The position numbers and the translations under genes were made by a program. From Neoaquamicrobium sediminum (GTDB lineage: Bacteria; Pseudomonadota; Alphaproteobacteria; Rhizobiales; Rhizobiaceae), in the NCBI RefSeq assembly GCF_013240295.1, contig NZ_JABETK010000006.1:1-64000 (forward strand): a stretch of DNA of 64,000 nucleotides. The letters are read 5' to 3'. Under the pieces are notes generated by a model. The model did not search any database. It had not been told where the DNA came from and saw only the letters and a list, made by a program, of their open reading frames with translations. Below, piece after piece: positions 37,019 through 46,545 of the stretch. Each line of letters begins with the position of its first letter. Positions within the stretch are counted from its first letter, which is position 1.

Positions 37019-37924
37019 TCACGCGGCCATGGCTGGTTCTTCCAGCATGGCGTAGTAGCGTTCCTCGGCTTCCGCCGGCGGGATGTTGCCGATGGGCTCC
37101 AGCAGCCGGCGATTGTTGAACCAGTCGACCCAGGTCAGCGTGGCGAACTCTACGGCCTCGAAGCTACGCCATGGCCCGCGCCGATGAATGACCTCGGCCT
37201 TGTAGAGGCCGTTGATCGTCTCGGCGAGAGCATTGTCGTAGGAATCGCCCACACTGCCGACGGAGGGTTCGATGCCGGCTTCGGCCAGTCGCTCGGTGTA
37301 GCGGATGCTGACATATTGAGACCCCCTGTCGGAATGGTGCACCAGGCCGCCGCGGTGGATGGGCCGCCGTTCGTGCAGGGCCTGTTCGAGAGCATCGAGG
37401 ACAAAGCCCGCATGGGCGGTCCTGCTCACCCGCCAGCCGACGATGCGGCGGGCATAGGCATCGATGACGAAGGCCACGTAAACGAAGCCGGACCAGGTGC
37501 TGACGTAGGTGAAGTCCGACAGCCACAGCCTGTTCGGCGCGGGGGCATGGAAGACCCGGTTCACATGGTCGAGCGGGCACGGGGCGGCCTTGTCCTGCAC
37601 CGTGGTGCGGATCGGCTTGCCGCGGATGACGCCCTGAAGGCCGAGGTCGGCCATCAGCCGCTCGACCGTGCAGCGCGCGACGGCGAAGCCTTCACGCAGC
37701 ATCTGCCGCCAGACCTTGCGCGCGCCATAGACCTCGAAGTTCTCGGCGAAGACGCGCTCGATCTCAGGCCTCAGGACACCGTCCCGCTTCGCCCGCGCCG
37801 ACAGCTTCTCCGGATCGACGCGCTTGGCGACGTGGTCGTGGTAGGTCGACGGGGCGATCGGCAGAACCTTGCAGATCGGCTCGACCCCATGGACCCCGCG
37901 GTGATCGTCTATGAACCCGATCAT
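37019..37924 (-). CDS. IS3-family transposase OrfB
   Basis: Integrase-core transposase with HTH_21 segment (YGARKVWRQMLREG), and the DDE residues in LWLSDFTYV, HHSDRGSQYVS and NALAETINGLYKAEV. The open frame runs on upstream under orfA without a start, as expected for production as an OrfAB fusion. Confidence 0.92.
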   Translation of the reverse strand: MIGFIDDHRGVHGVEPICKVLPIAPSTYHDHVAKRVDPEKLSARAKRDGVLRPEIERVFAENFEVYGARKVWRQMLREGFAVARCTVERLMADLGLQGVIRGKPIRTTVQDKAAPCPLDHVNRVFHAPAPNRLWLSDFTYVSTWSGFVYVAFVIDAYARRIVGWRVSRTAHAGFVLDALEQALHERRPIHRGGLVHHSDRGSQYVSIRYTERLAEAGIEPSVGSVGDSYDNALAETINGLYKAEVIHRRGPWRSFEAVEFATLTWVDWFNNRRLLEPIGNIPPAEAEERYYAMLEEPAMAA

Positions 37925-38247
37925 CGTTTGAACGGGCGGTCGAGCTCCGCCTGGGCAAAATAAGCGGAAGCCTTGCGCAGGATCTCGTTGGCCTGCCGAA
38001 GCTCCCGGTTCTCCCTCTCTAGCGCCTTCAGCTTTGCCGCCATGTCCGTCGGCACACCGGCGCGCTTGCCGGCGTCTACCTCGGACTTCTTCACCCACTC
38101 GTTCAGCGTCTGGCCCGTGCAGCCGATCTTGGACGCGATCGACATGACCGCAGCCCACCGGGAGGGATGTTCATGTTCGTGATCCAGCACCAGCCGCACG
38201 GCTCGCTGGCGCACTTCCGGGGAAAACTTGTTCGTCGTCTTGCTCAT
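37921..38247 (-). CDS. IS3-family transposase OrfA
   Basis: A 108-residue DNA-binding protein with a helix-turn-helix (KFSPEVRQRAVRLVLDHE, IGCTGQTLNEWVKK) and a C-terminal leucine-rich helix (LKALERENRELRQANEILRKA). In this family orfA is joined to orfB by a programmed -1 frameshift; the overlap at about 37921-37930 fits that. Confidence 0.9.
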   Translation of the reverse strand: MSKTTNKFSPEVRQRAVRLVLDHEHEHPSRWAAVMSIASKIGCTGQTLNEWVKKSEVDAGKRAGVPTDMAAKLKALERENRELRQANEILRKASAYFAQAELDRPFKR

Positions 38248-39017
38248 GATGGCTCCACCTTCTCAGGAGTTGGAGCCTCCGGCAAACCCGGAGCGGTTCA
38301 CTGGAACTGATTTCATATGCAATGATCATGACGATCGGGCTGGGAGTGACGGTCGCCGTCTTTTCCGTGGTGTGGAAGGGGGAATTGTCGACCACGTCAG
38401 TCGAATCTATGGTCTCGCCGCCGGCGCGATTCCCGACTTCTGGGTAGGGCTCCTGCTCATTTTCTTTCTCTTCTACATGGCAGGCATCGCCGCCGCTCCG
38501 TTCGGCCGTATCGACGCCATGTTGTCGGCGCCGCCGATGATCACCGGCTTTTATACCGTCGACAGTTTGTTGGCGGGCGACATGGCGGCCTTCCGCTCTT
38601 CGGTTGGCCGACTGATTCTGCCGGTGCTGACGCTTACAATCGTCAATGCAGGCATGTTGATGAAGATGACGAAGGCGACGTTTTCCGACATCTATCGCAG
38701 CGATTTCATCCGCCACCAGCGCGCCAGCGGCCTTCCGGAAAGAGCTATTGTCAAAAGCGCTTTGAGAAACAGCCTGCCCCCGGTGATCACCACGGTGGGC
38801 TTCCTCTTCAGTTTCCTGCTCGGCGCTGCCGTTCTTGTGGAGACGATCTTTTCATGGGGTGGACTGGGGCAGTACGCCGTGCAGGCCGTTATCAATAGCG
38901 ACTATCCCGCGCTGCAGGGATTTGTCCTGGTCGCGGCCGCCTTCATATTGATCGTCTATCTCATAGTCGACGTTCTTTACGAACTGGTCGACCCCCGTAT
39001 CAAGGTCTGAGAACACT

Positions 39018-39866
39018 ATGCCGCAGTTTCAATCAATTTGGTCTGCTATCCTGAGGCGACCGGCCGCGCTCATCGGGTTGATACTCCTTTTTCTGCAGAT
39101 CGTGGCTATCGTGTTCGCTCCGGTGCTGGCCACTCATTCGCCGGTTGAAGCAAATCCGCTCGCCTCTCTGCAGCCCCCTTCCGCGGAGCACTGGCTTGGG
39201 ACCGACGTTTCGGGCATGGATATCTATTCCAGGATTATCTATGCAACGCGCATCAACCTTCTAATCAGTATATCGGCGGTCGCGGTAGCCTTTGTCATCG
39301 GCGTGCCGATCGGACTCCTCATCGGCTACTACCACAATATGGCCAGCTCGCTGGCGATGCGCGTGTTCGACTTCATCCAGTCCTTTCCGGTTTTCGTTCT
39401 GGGTATGGCGCTGGTTTCGGTGATGGGGCAGGAGATCTGGAACGTTGCGATCGTGCTTGCGGTTCTGTTCATTCCGATGTTCGCCCGCCTTATACGTGCC
39501 GAAGTGCTATCGCTGCGCCAGCGTCCCTTCATCAGCGCTGCCAGATGCAGCGGCGCCACTGACGGCTCGATCATGTTCGGGCACATTTTGCCCAACGCAC
39601 TGACGCCGGCCATCGTCCAGATATCCATCAGTATCGGCATGGCGATCCTGCTCACCGCCGGGCTCTCCTTTATCGGAGCCGGCGTCCGGATGCCCACTCC
39701 GGAATGGGGACTGATGGTGTCGAGTGGAGCCCAGCAAATGATCCTCGGAATCTGGTGGGTTTCACTGTTCCCCGGTCTCGCGATCGTCGTCTCCGTCCTT
39801 TCCTTTGCTCTCCTGGGCGATGCCGCCAAGGAGATGTTCGACCCGACGAACAGGAGCAGGACATGA
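39018..39866 (+). CDS. ABC transporter permease, DppC type
   Basis: Second permease of the importer, 282 residues. A N-terminal membrane helix (LIGLILLFLQIVAIVFAPVLA) and HWLGTDVSGMDIYSRIIYATR precede five helices and the cytoplasmic loop AARCSGATDGSIMFGHILPN that contacts the ATPase. Its stop overlaps the ATPase start (ATGA). Confidence 0.92.
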   Translation: MPQFQSIWSAILRRPAALIGLILLFLQIVAIVFAPVLATHSPVEANPLASLQPPSAEHWLGTDVSGMDIYSRIIYATRINLLISISAVAVAFVIGVPIGLLIGYYHNMASSLAMRVFDFIQSFPVFVLGMALVSVMGQEIWNVAIVLAVLFIPMFARLIRAEVLSLRQRPFISAARCSGATDGSIMFGHILPNALTPAIVQISISIGMAILLTAGLSFIGAGVRMPTPEWGLMVSSGAQQMILGIWWVSLFPGLAIVVSVLSFALLGDAAKEMFDPTNRSRT

Positions 39867-41524
39867 TCGCTGCCGACACACGGCTGCTGGATGTTCAGGG
39901 GCTCACCGTGGCGTTTGGAGACACCCACGTTCTCCACGGCGTCAGCTTCTCCCTGGACCGCAATGAAGTCCTTGGCATCGTCGGCGAGACAGGTGCAGGG
40001 AAATCTGTGCTGGCGCGAGCGCTGATGAACCTTCTGCCCTCAGGTGCGCGCATCGTCGGTGGCGACGTGAAGGTTAGTGGCCGATCGGTTTTCTCATTAT
40101 CGGAGGAGGACGCCCGCAAGTTCCGCGGCGGGACGGTTTCGCTGATAGGAACCAATGCGAAGGCGCTACTCGATCCGGTCCAAACTGTCGGTTCGCAGGT
40201 TGCCCGCGTACTTCAGGCGCATCGATCCTGCTCGCGCCGCGAAGCGCGAGAGGAGACGAGAAAGCTCTTCGAGCAGGTAGGCATCGTCAACCCGAAACGC
40301 CGGATGGAGGCCTATCCGCATGAGCTTTCCGGCGGCATGGCGCAACGGATCGTGATCGCCATGGCGCTCGTGACCCAGCCCGATATCGTCCTGGCAGATG
40401 ACGCGACGTTGGGACTTGACGCCACGATCCAAGTTCAGGTCCTCGACCTCTTCGTCAACCGGTGCCGTGATCTGGGGCTTGGAGCCGTCATCATCACCCA
40501 CGACCTCGGGATTGTCGCCCACTATTGCGATCGCATCGCCATCATGAAAGAGGGCAGGATCGTCGAGCTGAAGCCGGTCGGCGACTTTATAGCCAAACCC
40601 GAAGCGCAATATAGCGCCGTACTGCTCGATGCGGCCAAGGTGCGTCCCACACCGATGACGACGCAGGCCGAGAAAGGGAGAGGCGCGGACAATGGTGACG
40701 CCATTCTGCGTGTCGAGAACCTGTTCAAGTACTTTCCTCTGAGCGGCGGCGAAGTCGTCAAGGCGGTGGACGACGTCTCCTTCTCGTTGAACAGGCATGA
40801 GACCCTCGCGCTGGTGGGAGAAAGCGGCTCTGGCAAGACGACAGTCGGGCAGTGCCTGGTCAAGCTACTGGGCACGGACCAGGGAAGGATCCTCTTCGAC
40901 GGCGAGGATACTGTGCCTTTGACGGAGAAAGAGTTCCGACCTCTTCGCCGGCGGATGCAGATGGTTTTCCAGGAGCCCTATGTCGCGCTCAATCCGCGCT
41001 GGATGGTCGCGGACCTCCTTTCGGAACCGCTGCGGCTCGAAATCGGCATGAGCAATACCGACCGCGCCAGCCGGGTCAGGGAATTGCTCGATCTTGTGCG
41101 GCTGCCCTCCAAATTGGCGCATGCCTACCCTCACGAGCTGACGGCAGGAGAGCAAAAGCGCGTCGGAATCGCCCGGGCACTTGCCACGAAGCCGGAATTC
41201 GTCGTTTTCGATGAACCTACGACTGCTCTCGATATTCGCGTGCGCGCGCAGATCATCGACCTGGTCCGCGATCTGCAGCGAGAGATCGGCCTCTCGGCGT
41301 TGTTCATTACACACGACCTGAACTCGGTCCGGTCTCTCGCCCACTATGTCGCGGTTATGCGGCTGGGGAAGATTGTCGAAATGGGCGAGACGGAAGCCAT
41401 CTTCGCCAGTCCCGCTCAGGAGTACACGCAAAAGCTGTTGGCTGCCGAACTGCCAATCGAGCAGAGCGCGGCGCAGAAAATCCGCGCGACGGACCGCCAG
41501 AACGCTCTGGGAGCCGCGCGATGA
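39863..41524 (+). CDS. ABC transporter ATPase, DppD-DppF fusion
   Basis: Two complete nucleotide-binding domains in one 553-residue protein. First: Walker A GETGAGKSVL, signature LSGGMAQRIVIAMAL, Walker B IVLADDATLGLD (Asp in the Glu position). Second: GESGSGKTTVGQ, LTAGEQKRVGIARAL, FVVFDEPTTALD. Both domains are needed for peptide-type importers. The departure ADDA in place of DEP in the first half suggests one weakened site. It overlaps the next gene by four bases. Confidence 0.92.
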   Translation: MIAADTRLLDVQGLTVAFGDTHVLHGVSFSLDRNEVLGIVGETGAGKSVLARALMNLLPSGARIVGGDVKVSGRSVFSLSEEDARKFRGGTVSLIGTNAKALLDPVQTVGSQVARVLQAHRSCSRREAREETRKLFEQVGIVNPKRRMEAYPHELSGGMAQRIVIAMALVTQPDIVLADDATLGLDATIQVQVLDLFVNRCRDLGLGAVIITHDLGIVAHYCDRIAIMKEGRIVELKPVGDFIAKPEAQYSAVLLDAAKVRPTPMTTQAEKGRGADNGDAILRVENLFKYFPLSGGEVVKAVDDVSFSLNRHETLALVGESGSGKTTVGQCLVKLLGTDQGRILFDGEDTVPLTEKEFRPLRRRMQMVFQEPYVALNPRWMVADLLSEPLRLEIGMSNTDRASRVRELLDLVRLPSKLAHAYPHELTAGEQKRVGIARALATKPEFVVFDEPTTALDIRVRAQIIDLVRDLQREIGLSALFITHDLNSVRSLAHYVAVMRLGKIVEMGETEAIFASPAQEYTQKLLAAELPIEQSAAQKIRATDRQNALGAAR

Positions 41525-42456
41525 CAACGGGCGTCGTCCTCGTCACCGGCGCTGCCGGCCTGCTCGGGAATGCCGTGCGTGTCCTTCTGGAGACAACCGG
41601 CCGCCAGGTCCTTGCGATCGACCGCGTCCCGACCACGGAGGAAGGACGCAGCATCGTCCAGTGCGACCTGACTGACGTTCACCGGCTGCACGAAGTCGTC
41701 AAGGGAAAACATCTCTCCGGTATTGTCCATTGCGGCGCTCTCTCCGGTCCAATGGTTGCGCGCGACAATCCTCCCTTGATGATTGCCGTTAACATCGTCG
41801 GCACGGCGAACGTCCTCGAACTTGCACGCATCCACAGCGCAGCTCGCTTCGTGTTCTGTTCCTCGACCAGCGCCTACGGGACGACGAGCGCCGACCTGGT
41901 TCCCGAAGACGTGCCACTCCGCCCGAGCTCGTTGTACGGCGCCAGCAAGGCGACGGGCGAGCAGCTGGTGGCTGCCTATAGGAGGCAGTACGGCCTGGAT
42001 GGCGTCAGCCTGCGGCTTTCCTGGGTTTTTGGGCCGCGCCGAACGACCGATTGCATCGTGCGCGACATGATAGCCGACGCACTTGCCGGTCGGCCGACAC
42101 GAATTCCATTCGGAAAAGACTTCAACAGGCAGTTCATCTATATCGACGATGCCGCAAGGGCGCTGGTCGAAGCGCTCGATCGGCCCAACCTTCCACGCGA
42201 CACCTATACAGTTACCGGAGGCAGTTGCCTGACGTTCTCGCAAATCGCTGACGTCGTGCGGGCGGTGCTGCCAGAGGCGGATATCTCTGTCGCCGACGGA
42301 GACGATCCGGTCGATGACCGCCAGAGTCAATTCGACATATCTGCAGCACGACGTGATCTTGGCTATCTCCCGAAATTCTCCTTCGCGGAAGGTGTTGCAG
42401 ATTATGCGGAGTGGCTGAAGAAGCGCTCAAGCACGAGCGGGGGCCAGCATGTCTGA
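41521..42456 (+). CDS. NAD-dependent epimerase/dehydratase family protein
   Basis: Extended short-chain dehydrogenase of 311 residues. The Rossmann motif is VTGAAGLLGNAVR. The catalytic Ser is in FCSSTSAYG and Tyr-Lys in SLYGASKATGEQ. The likely substrate is a nucleotide sugar or a small sugar-acid derivative. It is translationally coupled to the transporter ATPase and to the next dehydrogenase, so it belongs to the catabolic operon. Confidence 0.85.
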   Translation: MTTGVVLVTGAAGLLGNAVRVLLETTGRQVLAIDRVPTTEEGRSIVQCDLTDVHRLHEVVKGKHLSGIVHCGALSGPMVARDNPPLMIAVNIVGTANVLELARIHSAARFVFCSSTSAYGTTSADLVPEDVPLRPSSLYGASKATGEQLVAAYRRQYGLDGVSLRLSWVFGPRRTTDCIVRDMIADALAGRPTRIPFGKDFNRQFIYIDDAARALVEALDRPNLPRDTYTVTGGSCLTFSQIADVVRAVLPEADISVADGDDPVDDRQSQFDISAARRDLGYLPKFSFAEGVADYAEWLKKRSSTSGGQHV

Positions 42457-43206
42457 TATCTTCAACCTCAATGGCCGCTGCGCGCTGGTGACCGGCGGCA
42501 GTCGTGGCATCGGCGCGGCGATTGCTGAACTGTTCACGCGCAACGGCGCTAAGCTGATGGTCCTCCACTACAATGACGACGCCAATGCTGACAGCCTCAG
42601 GGTGCGGCTGGCAAGAGAGGGGCACGATCTCGCCTGCCTGAATTGCGACGTCGCTGACGAAGCGGCGGTGGCGCAAGCCACTGACGAAGTACAGCGCCGT
42701 CTCGGCCAGGTCGATATCGTCGTCAACTGCGCCGGCATCGGAGGCGACAAGCGTTTCGAAGACATTTCGGTCGCGGATTGGGATCGGATGCTGGGCGTTC
42801 ACCTACGCGGGACGTTCCTCGTCACCCGCGCATTCTTTCCGGACATGATGAAACGTCAATGGGGACGGGTCATAAACATCGCGTCCCAGCTTGCCTACAA
42901 GGGGGCGCCCGGCCTCGCACACTACTGCGCTGCAAAGGCCGGGATTGTCGGTTTCACGCGCGCGCTCTCCTATGAGGGAGCCCCCACAACGTCATGGTCA
43001 ACGCAATAGCTCCCGGTCCGGTGGAAACCGACCTTCTCATGGGGTTGAGCGACGACTGGCGGGCAATGAAGCAAGCGCAGCTTCCGGTCGGCCGCTTCGG
43101 CCGAGTGGATGAGATTGCACCCACCGCCTTGCTCCTCGCATCGGAGGCGGGTGCATTCTACTGCGGACAAACACTCTCGCCCAATGGCGGCGATGTGATG
43201 CTTTAG
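42449..43206 (+). CDS. Short-chain dehydrogenase/reductase (one frameshift)
   Basis: Classical SDR. It has the cofactor motif TGGSRGIGAAIAE, NCAGIGG, catalytic Ser in INIASQ, Tyr-Lys in HYCAAKAGIVGF and C-terminal NAIAPGPVETD, ending CGQTLSPNGGDVML. The first 178 codons and the rest are in different frames. Adding one C to the run at 42981-42985 restores YEGAPHNVMVNAIAPG. Probably 252 residues when corrected. Confidence 0.88.
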
Positions 43207-43242
43207 AGAACAAGAATACTGACTAGGTAGAGGAAGTCTCAT

Positions 43243-44685
43243 ATGCCAGAATTTGATCTTGTAATCCGTGGGGGCACAGTCGTCACGGCCTCCGATACGG
43301 TTCGAGCCGACGTAGGCGTCCGTGATGGCCTCATTGTTGCGCTCGGAACTGACCTGGCTCCTGGTCAGACCAATGTCGATGCAGGTGGGTTGCTCGTGAT
43401 GCCGGGCGGAATCGACAGCCATGTGCATCTGGCGCAACCAGCTTTTGGCGGCCCGGCGATGGCCGACGATTTCGAAAGCGGAACGCGGTCCGCAATCGCC
43501 GGCGGCAACACCACGGTGCTGCCGTTCGCGCTCCAGCCGCGCGGTGCATCGCTACGCTCGAGCGTCGTCGACTATCACAAGGAAGCAGATGGCAAGAGCT
43601 ATTGCGATTACGGCTTTCACCTCATCATCTCCGATCCGACCTCGACCGTCCTCGGACAGGAGTTGCCGTCGCTTGTCGACGACGGATACTCGTCTTTCAA
43701 GGTCTTCATGACCTACGATGATCTGGTCCTCAACGACCGCCAGATTCTCGATGTGTTCGACTGTGCCCGCGGTTGCGGCGCCCTCGTCATGGTGCACTGC
43801 GAAGGTTACGACGCCATCCGCTTCATGACAGAAAAACTTGAGCAGGCCGGGAAGAAGGCACCGTACTACCATGCGGTGTCGAGGCCGGAATCGGTGGAGC
43901 GCGAGGCAGCGCATCGCGCGATCAGCCATGCCGAACTCACCGATGTGCCGATCATGATCGTGCATGTTTCGGGGCGGGAGGCGATGGAGCAATTGCGCTG
44001 GGCCCAGCAGAAGGGGCTCAAGGTATATGGAGAGACCTGCCCGCAGTACATCGCCTTGACCGCGGATGATCTGAAAGGCCTCAACATGGACGAAATCGGA
44101 GGCAAGTATGTCTGCTCTCCGCCGCCGCGCGATCATGCGAGTTGGGACGCGATCTGGGAGGGTATAACGACGGGGGTCTTCCAGACGTTTTCCTCCGACC
44201 ATTGTCCGTTCTACTACGAAGGAACCCAGGGCAAACTGAACCCCAAGGCGCGCACGTCTTTCAAATGGGTTCCAAACGGCATCCCCGGCGTCGCGATTCG
44301 TATGCAGGTCCTGTTCTCAGAAGGCGTCGTGAAGGAGCGGATCTCCCTCAATCAGTTCGTCGCGCTCACGTCGACGAACCACGCGAAGATGTACGGTCTC
44401 TACCCCCGGAAGGGATCGATCGCACCGGGCTTTGATGCCGATATCGTGCTGTGGGATCCGAACCGGAAGGAAACTATCCGACAGGAATTGATGCACCACG
44501 GCGCCGATTACACACCCTACGAGGGGATGGCGGTCACCGGTTGGCCGGTCATGACGATCCTGCGCGGCAGGAAGGTCATGGAGGAGGGCAAGATTCTCGG
44601 CGAACCCGGCAACGGAGCATTTCTCAAGCGGGGACTTTCTCCGTTCGCCAAGCCTGCCAGAGACAGCCAGCCCGCCTACGCTTAA
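43243..44685 (+). CDS. Dihydropyrimidinase / hydantoinase-family amidohydrolase
   Basis: Metal-dependent cyclic-amide hydrolase that opens hydantoin or dihydropyrimidine rings to N-carbamoyl amino acids. It shows metal ligands HVH in GGIDSHVHL, the lysine expected to be carbamylated in SSFKVFMTYDD, His in MVHCEGYD and IVHVSG, and Asp in SSDHCPF. At 480 residues it is the usual length and intact. The next gene encodes the enzyme class that would use its product. Confidence 0.92.
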   Translation: MPEFDLVIRGGTVVTASDTVRADVGVRDGLIVALGTDLAPGQTNVDAGGLLVMPGGIDSHVHLAQPAFGGPAMADDFESGTRSAIAGGNTTVLPFALQPRGASLRSSVVDYHKEADGKSYCDYGFHLIISDPTSTVLGQELPSLVDDGYSSFKVFMTYDDLVLNDRQILDVFDCARGCGALVMVHCEGYDAIRFMTEKLEQAGKKAPYYHAVSRPESVEREAAHRAISHAELTDVPIMIVHVSGREAMEQLRWAQQKGLKVYGETCPQYIALTADDLKGLNMDEIGGKYVCSPPPRDHASWDAIWEGITTGVFQTFSSDHCPFYYEGTQGKLNPKARTSFKWVPNGIPGVAIRMQVLFSEGVVKERISLNQFVALTSTNHAKMYGLYPRKGSIAPGFDADIVLWDPNRKETIRQELMHHGADYTPYEGMAVTGWPVMTILRGRKVMEEGKILGEPGNGAFLKRGLSPFAKPARDSQPAYA

Positions 44686-44690
44686 TGCGC

Positions 44691-44721
44691 GAAAGCCGGG
44701 CACCACGGATGCCCGGCTTTC
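44691..44721 (+). terminator. Probable terminator after hydantoinase gene
   Basis: Perfect 12-bp stem (GAAAGCCGGGCA / TGCCCGGCTTTC) with a seven-base loop, starting five bases after the hydantoinase stop. No long T run follows, so termination may be partial, leaving the hydrolase gene less expressed. Confidence 0.55.
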
Positions 44722-44778
44722 CGGCGAAAAACTCCTGACAGAAGCGGCGACGCAATGTGCATCGAGGTGAAAGAAATA

Positions 44779-46025
44779 ATGAATCAGCTTTCCATCGGCT
44801 CCGACCGATTCCTCACCCGAGGTCCGCGGCTTTGGGACAGCTTGATGGAAATCGCCAGGATAGGCGCTATCGAGGGTGACGGATGCTGCCGCCTGTCGCT
44901 CAGCGACGAGGACCGCCAAGCGCGCGACCTGTTCGCCAGTTGGGCTCGCGAAGCGGATGCGAGATGCGCGTCGACCCCTTCGGCAACATGTATGCGATCC
45001 GCGCCGGACGAAAGCCGGATTTGCCCGTGGTGCTCATGGGAAGTCATCTCGATACGCAGCCACACGGCGGTCGCTTTGACGGCGTGCTGGGGGTTCTCGC
45101 CGGTCTCGAGGTCATCCGCTCGTTGAACGATCACGGAATCGAGACCGAGCATTCCGTCGCATTGGCAAACTGGACGAATGAAGAGGGTGTACGTTTCAAG
45201 CCAGGGTTGACGGGCTCCAAAGGCTTCATCGGCGCACTGAGGGTGGGCGATTCGAGCATTTCGGGACTCGATGGAGCAGACTATTTCGGAGAGCTCACCC
45301 GAATCGGCTATTCTGGAACGGACACCGCGCCAGACCTGCTAGGGTATCTCGAACTGCACATCGAGCAGGGTACGATCCTCGAGGCAGCTGGCGTTCCGGT
45401 CGGTGTCGTCTCTGGCATCCAAGGGGTGCGCTGGTTCGAAATAGAAATCCATGGCTTTGACGCGCATGCCGGAACGACTGCGATGCAGACCCGCAGTGAC
45501 AGCTTCATGGCTGCTGCCGAACTGGCCATCAGTTTACGAGAGATCGCATTGCGACTTAGCCCGGATGTGAGACTCACCGTGGGGAGGGTTGAGGTCGTGC
45601 CCAACTCGCAAAACACTGTTCCCGGGAGGACACTTCTTGGCGTAGACCTTCGACATCAGGATGGTGCAGTATTGGATGCCTTCGAAGCCGCGGCTGAGGA
45701 AGCAGTATCCCTGGTCGCGTCAAACACTCGCTGTGGTGCATCGATACGACGTACTATGGATGTTCAACCCGTGCGCTTCAATGCCGAGGTGGTTGCAGCC
45801 TTGGATGCGGCTGTCAACGATCTGAAGATTCCAACTATGACATTGCCGAGCGGCGCGATGCACGATGCCAGCAGCATCGCGTTGCATACCCCTTCGGCGA
45901 TGATATTCGTGCAGTCTCGTGATGGAATAAGTCATAATCCGGCAGAGTGGTCCGAGCCCGATCATGTCGCTATGGGATGCGAGTTGCTGGCTCGGGCAGT
46001 TCTCGCACTGGCCAAGTCCCGATAG
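44779..46025 (+). CDS. Zn-dependent hydrolase, AllC/HyuC family (one frameshift)
   Basis: M20-family amidohydrolase that removes the carbamoyl group from N-carbamoyl amino acids or allantoate-like compounds. Motifs: MGSHLDTQPHGGRFDG (metal ligands), NWTNEEGVRF, ELHIEQG, FDAHAGTTAMQTRSD, and a C-terminal SGAMHDAS. The start at 44779 has GAGGTG upstream. The frame breaks at 44955-44956, where one more G gives WAREAGCEMRVDPFGN. It is the natural partner of the preceding hydantoinase. Confidence 0.87.
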
Positions 46026-46132
46026 CTTGATTCGTCCCGCTCCGTTCGTGGTAACCGATAGGGTGCGCCAATTTCGAGTAGCCGTCTCTGCAGGCTAGTC
46101 GGCAGGTTTCGCATCTCGCACACCGCAGAACG

Positions 46133-46545
46133 GTGGTCCACTGCAATGGGGTGACAGACATCACCTATATCCGAACCCAGGAGGGCTTTGCCTATCTCGC
46201 CTTGGTGATCGACCTGTTCTCGCGCCGCGTCATCGGCTGGTCATTGCAGAGCCGACAGACGACCGATGTCATGTTGCAGGCACTGCTGATGGCGGTGTGG
46301 CGTCGAAAGCCGAAGAGCGGGGTCCTACGGTCCGGACCCATAAACGGCTTTACTATTTCTGGCTGACGGACGACCAGTTCGTGAAGCTGAAGCCGCACCT
46401 TCCAACCGACACACGAGGCAAGCCCCGTGTTGATGATCGGCGGGTGATCAGCGGCATCATTCATGTCATCAAGAGCGGCGGGCGTTGGGTCGATGCTCCT
46501 GGGGTCTATGGCCCGAGGTCCTTGGGAGGAACCCCACCAAGTATT
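46133..46545 (+). pseudogene. Fused IS3-family and IS5-family transposase remnants
   Basis: From 46133 to about 46315 there is an internal piece of an IS3 OrfB (DITYIRTQEGFAYLALVIDLFSRR in parts, VIGWSLQSRQTTDVM). It joins in another frame an IS5-type N-terminal piece (FWLTDDQFVKLKPHLPTDTRG in parts, IIHVIKSGGRWVDAP) to about 46510. Both are truncated at both ends and lie between the hydrolase and IclR genes. Confidence 0.75.

Larger units (their letters stand above)
36980..38300. mobile_element. Complete IS3-family insertion sequence
   Basis: A 1321-bp element with 26-bp terminal inverted repeats differing at one position (left starts TGAACCGCCCCGGG, right ends CCCGGAGCGGTTCA) and a 3-bp target duplication CTG (36977-36979, 38301-38303). 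It carries orfA and orfB on the minus strand. Confidence 0.92.
36647..39010 (+). pseudogene. DppB-type permease gene split by IS3-family element
   Basis: First permease of the importer. The N-terminal part (36647-36979: MLGVMLVTFLLVRLLPGDPA, ERLGLDRTIWEQF) stops at an IS insertion and resumes at 38304 (ELISYAMIMTIGLGV...). Removing the IS and one CTG copy restores PATLELISYA. A further break at the G5 run 38378-38382 needs one G to read VVWKGGIVDHVS. The rest carries the permease signature region (RHQRASGLPERAIVKSALRNSL in parts). As assembled, the transporter lacks one permease unless another supplies it. Confidence 0.85.
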
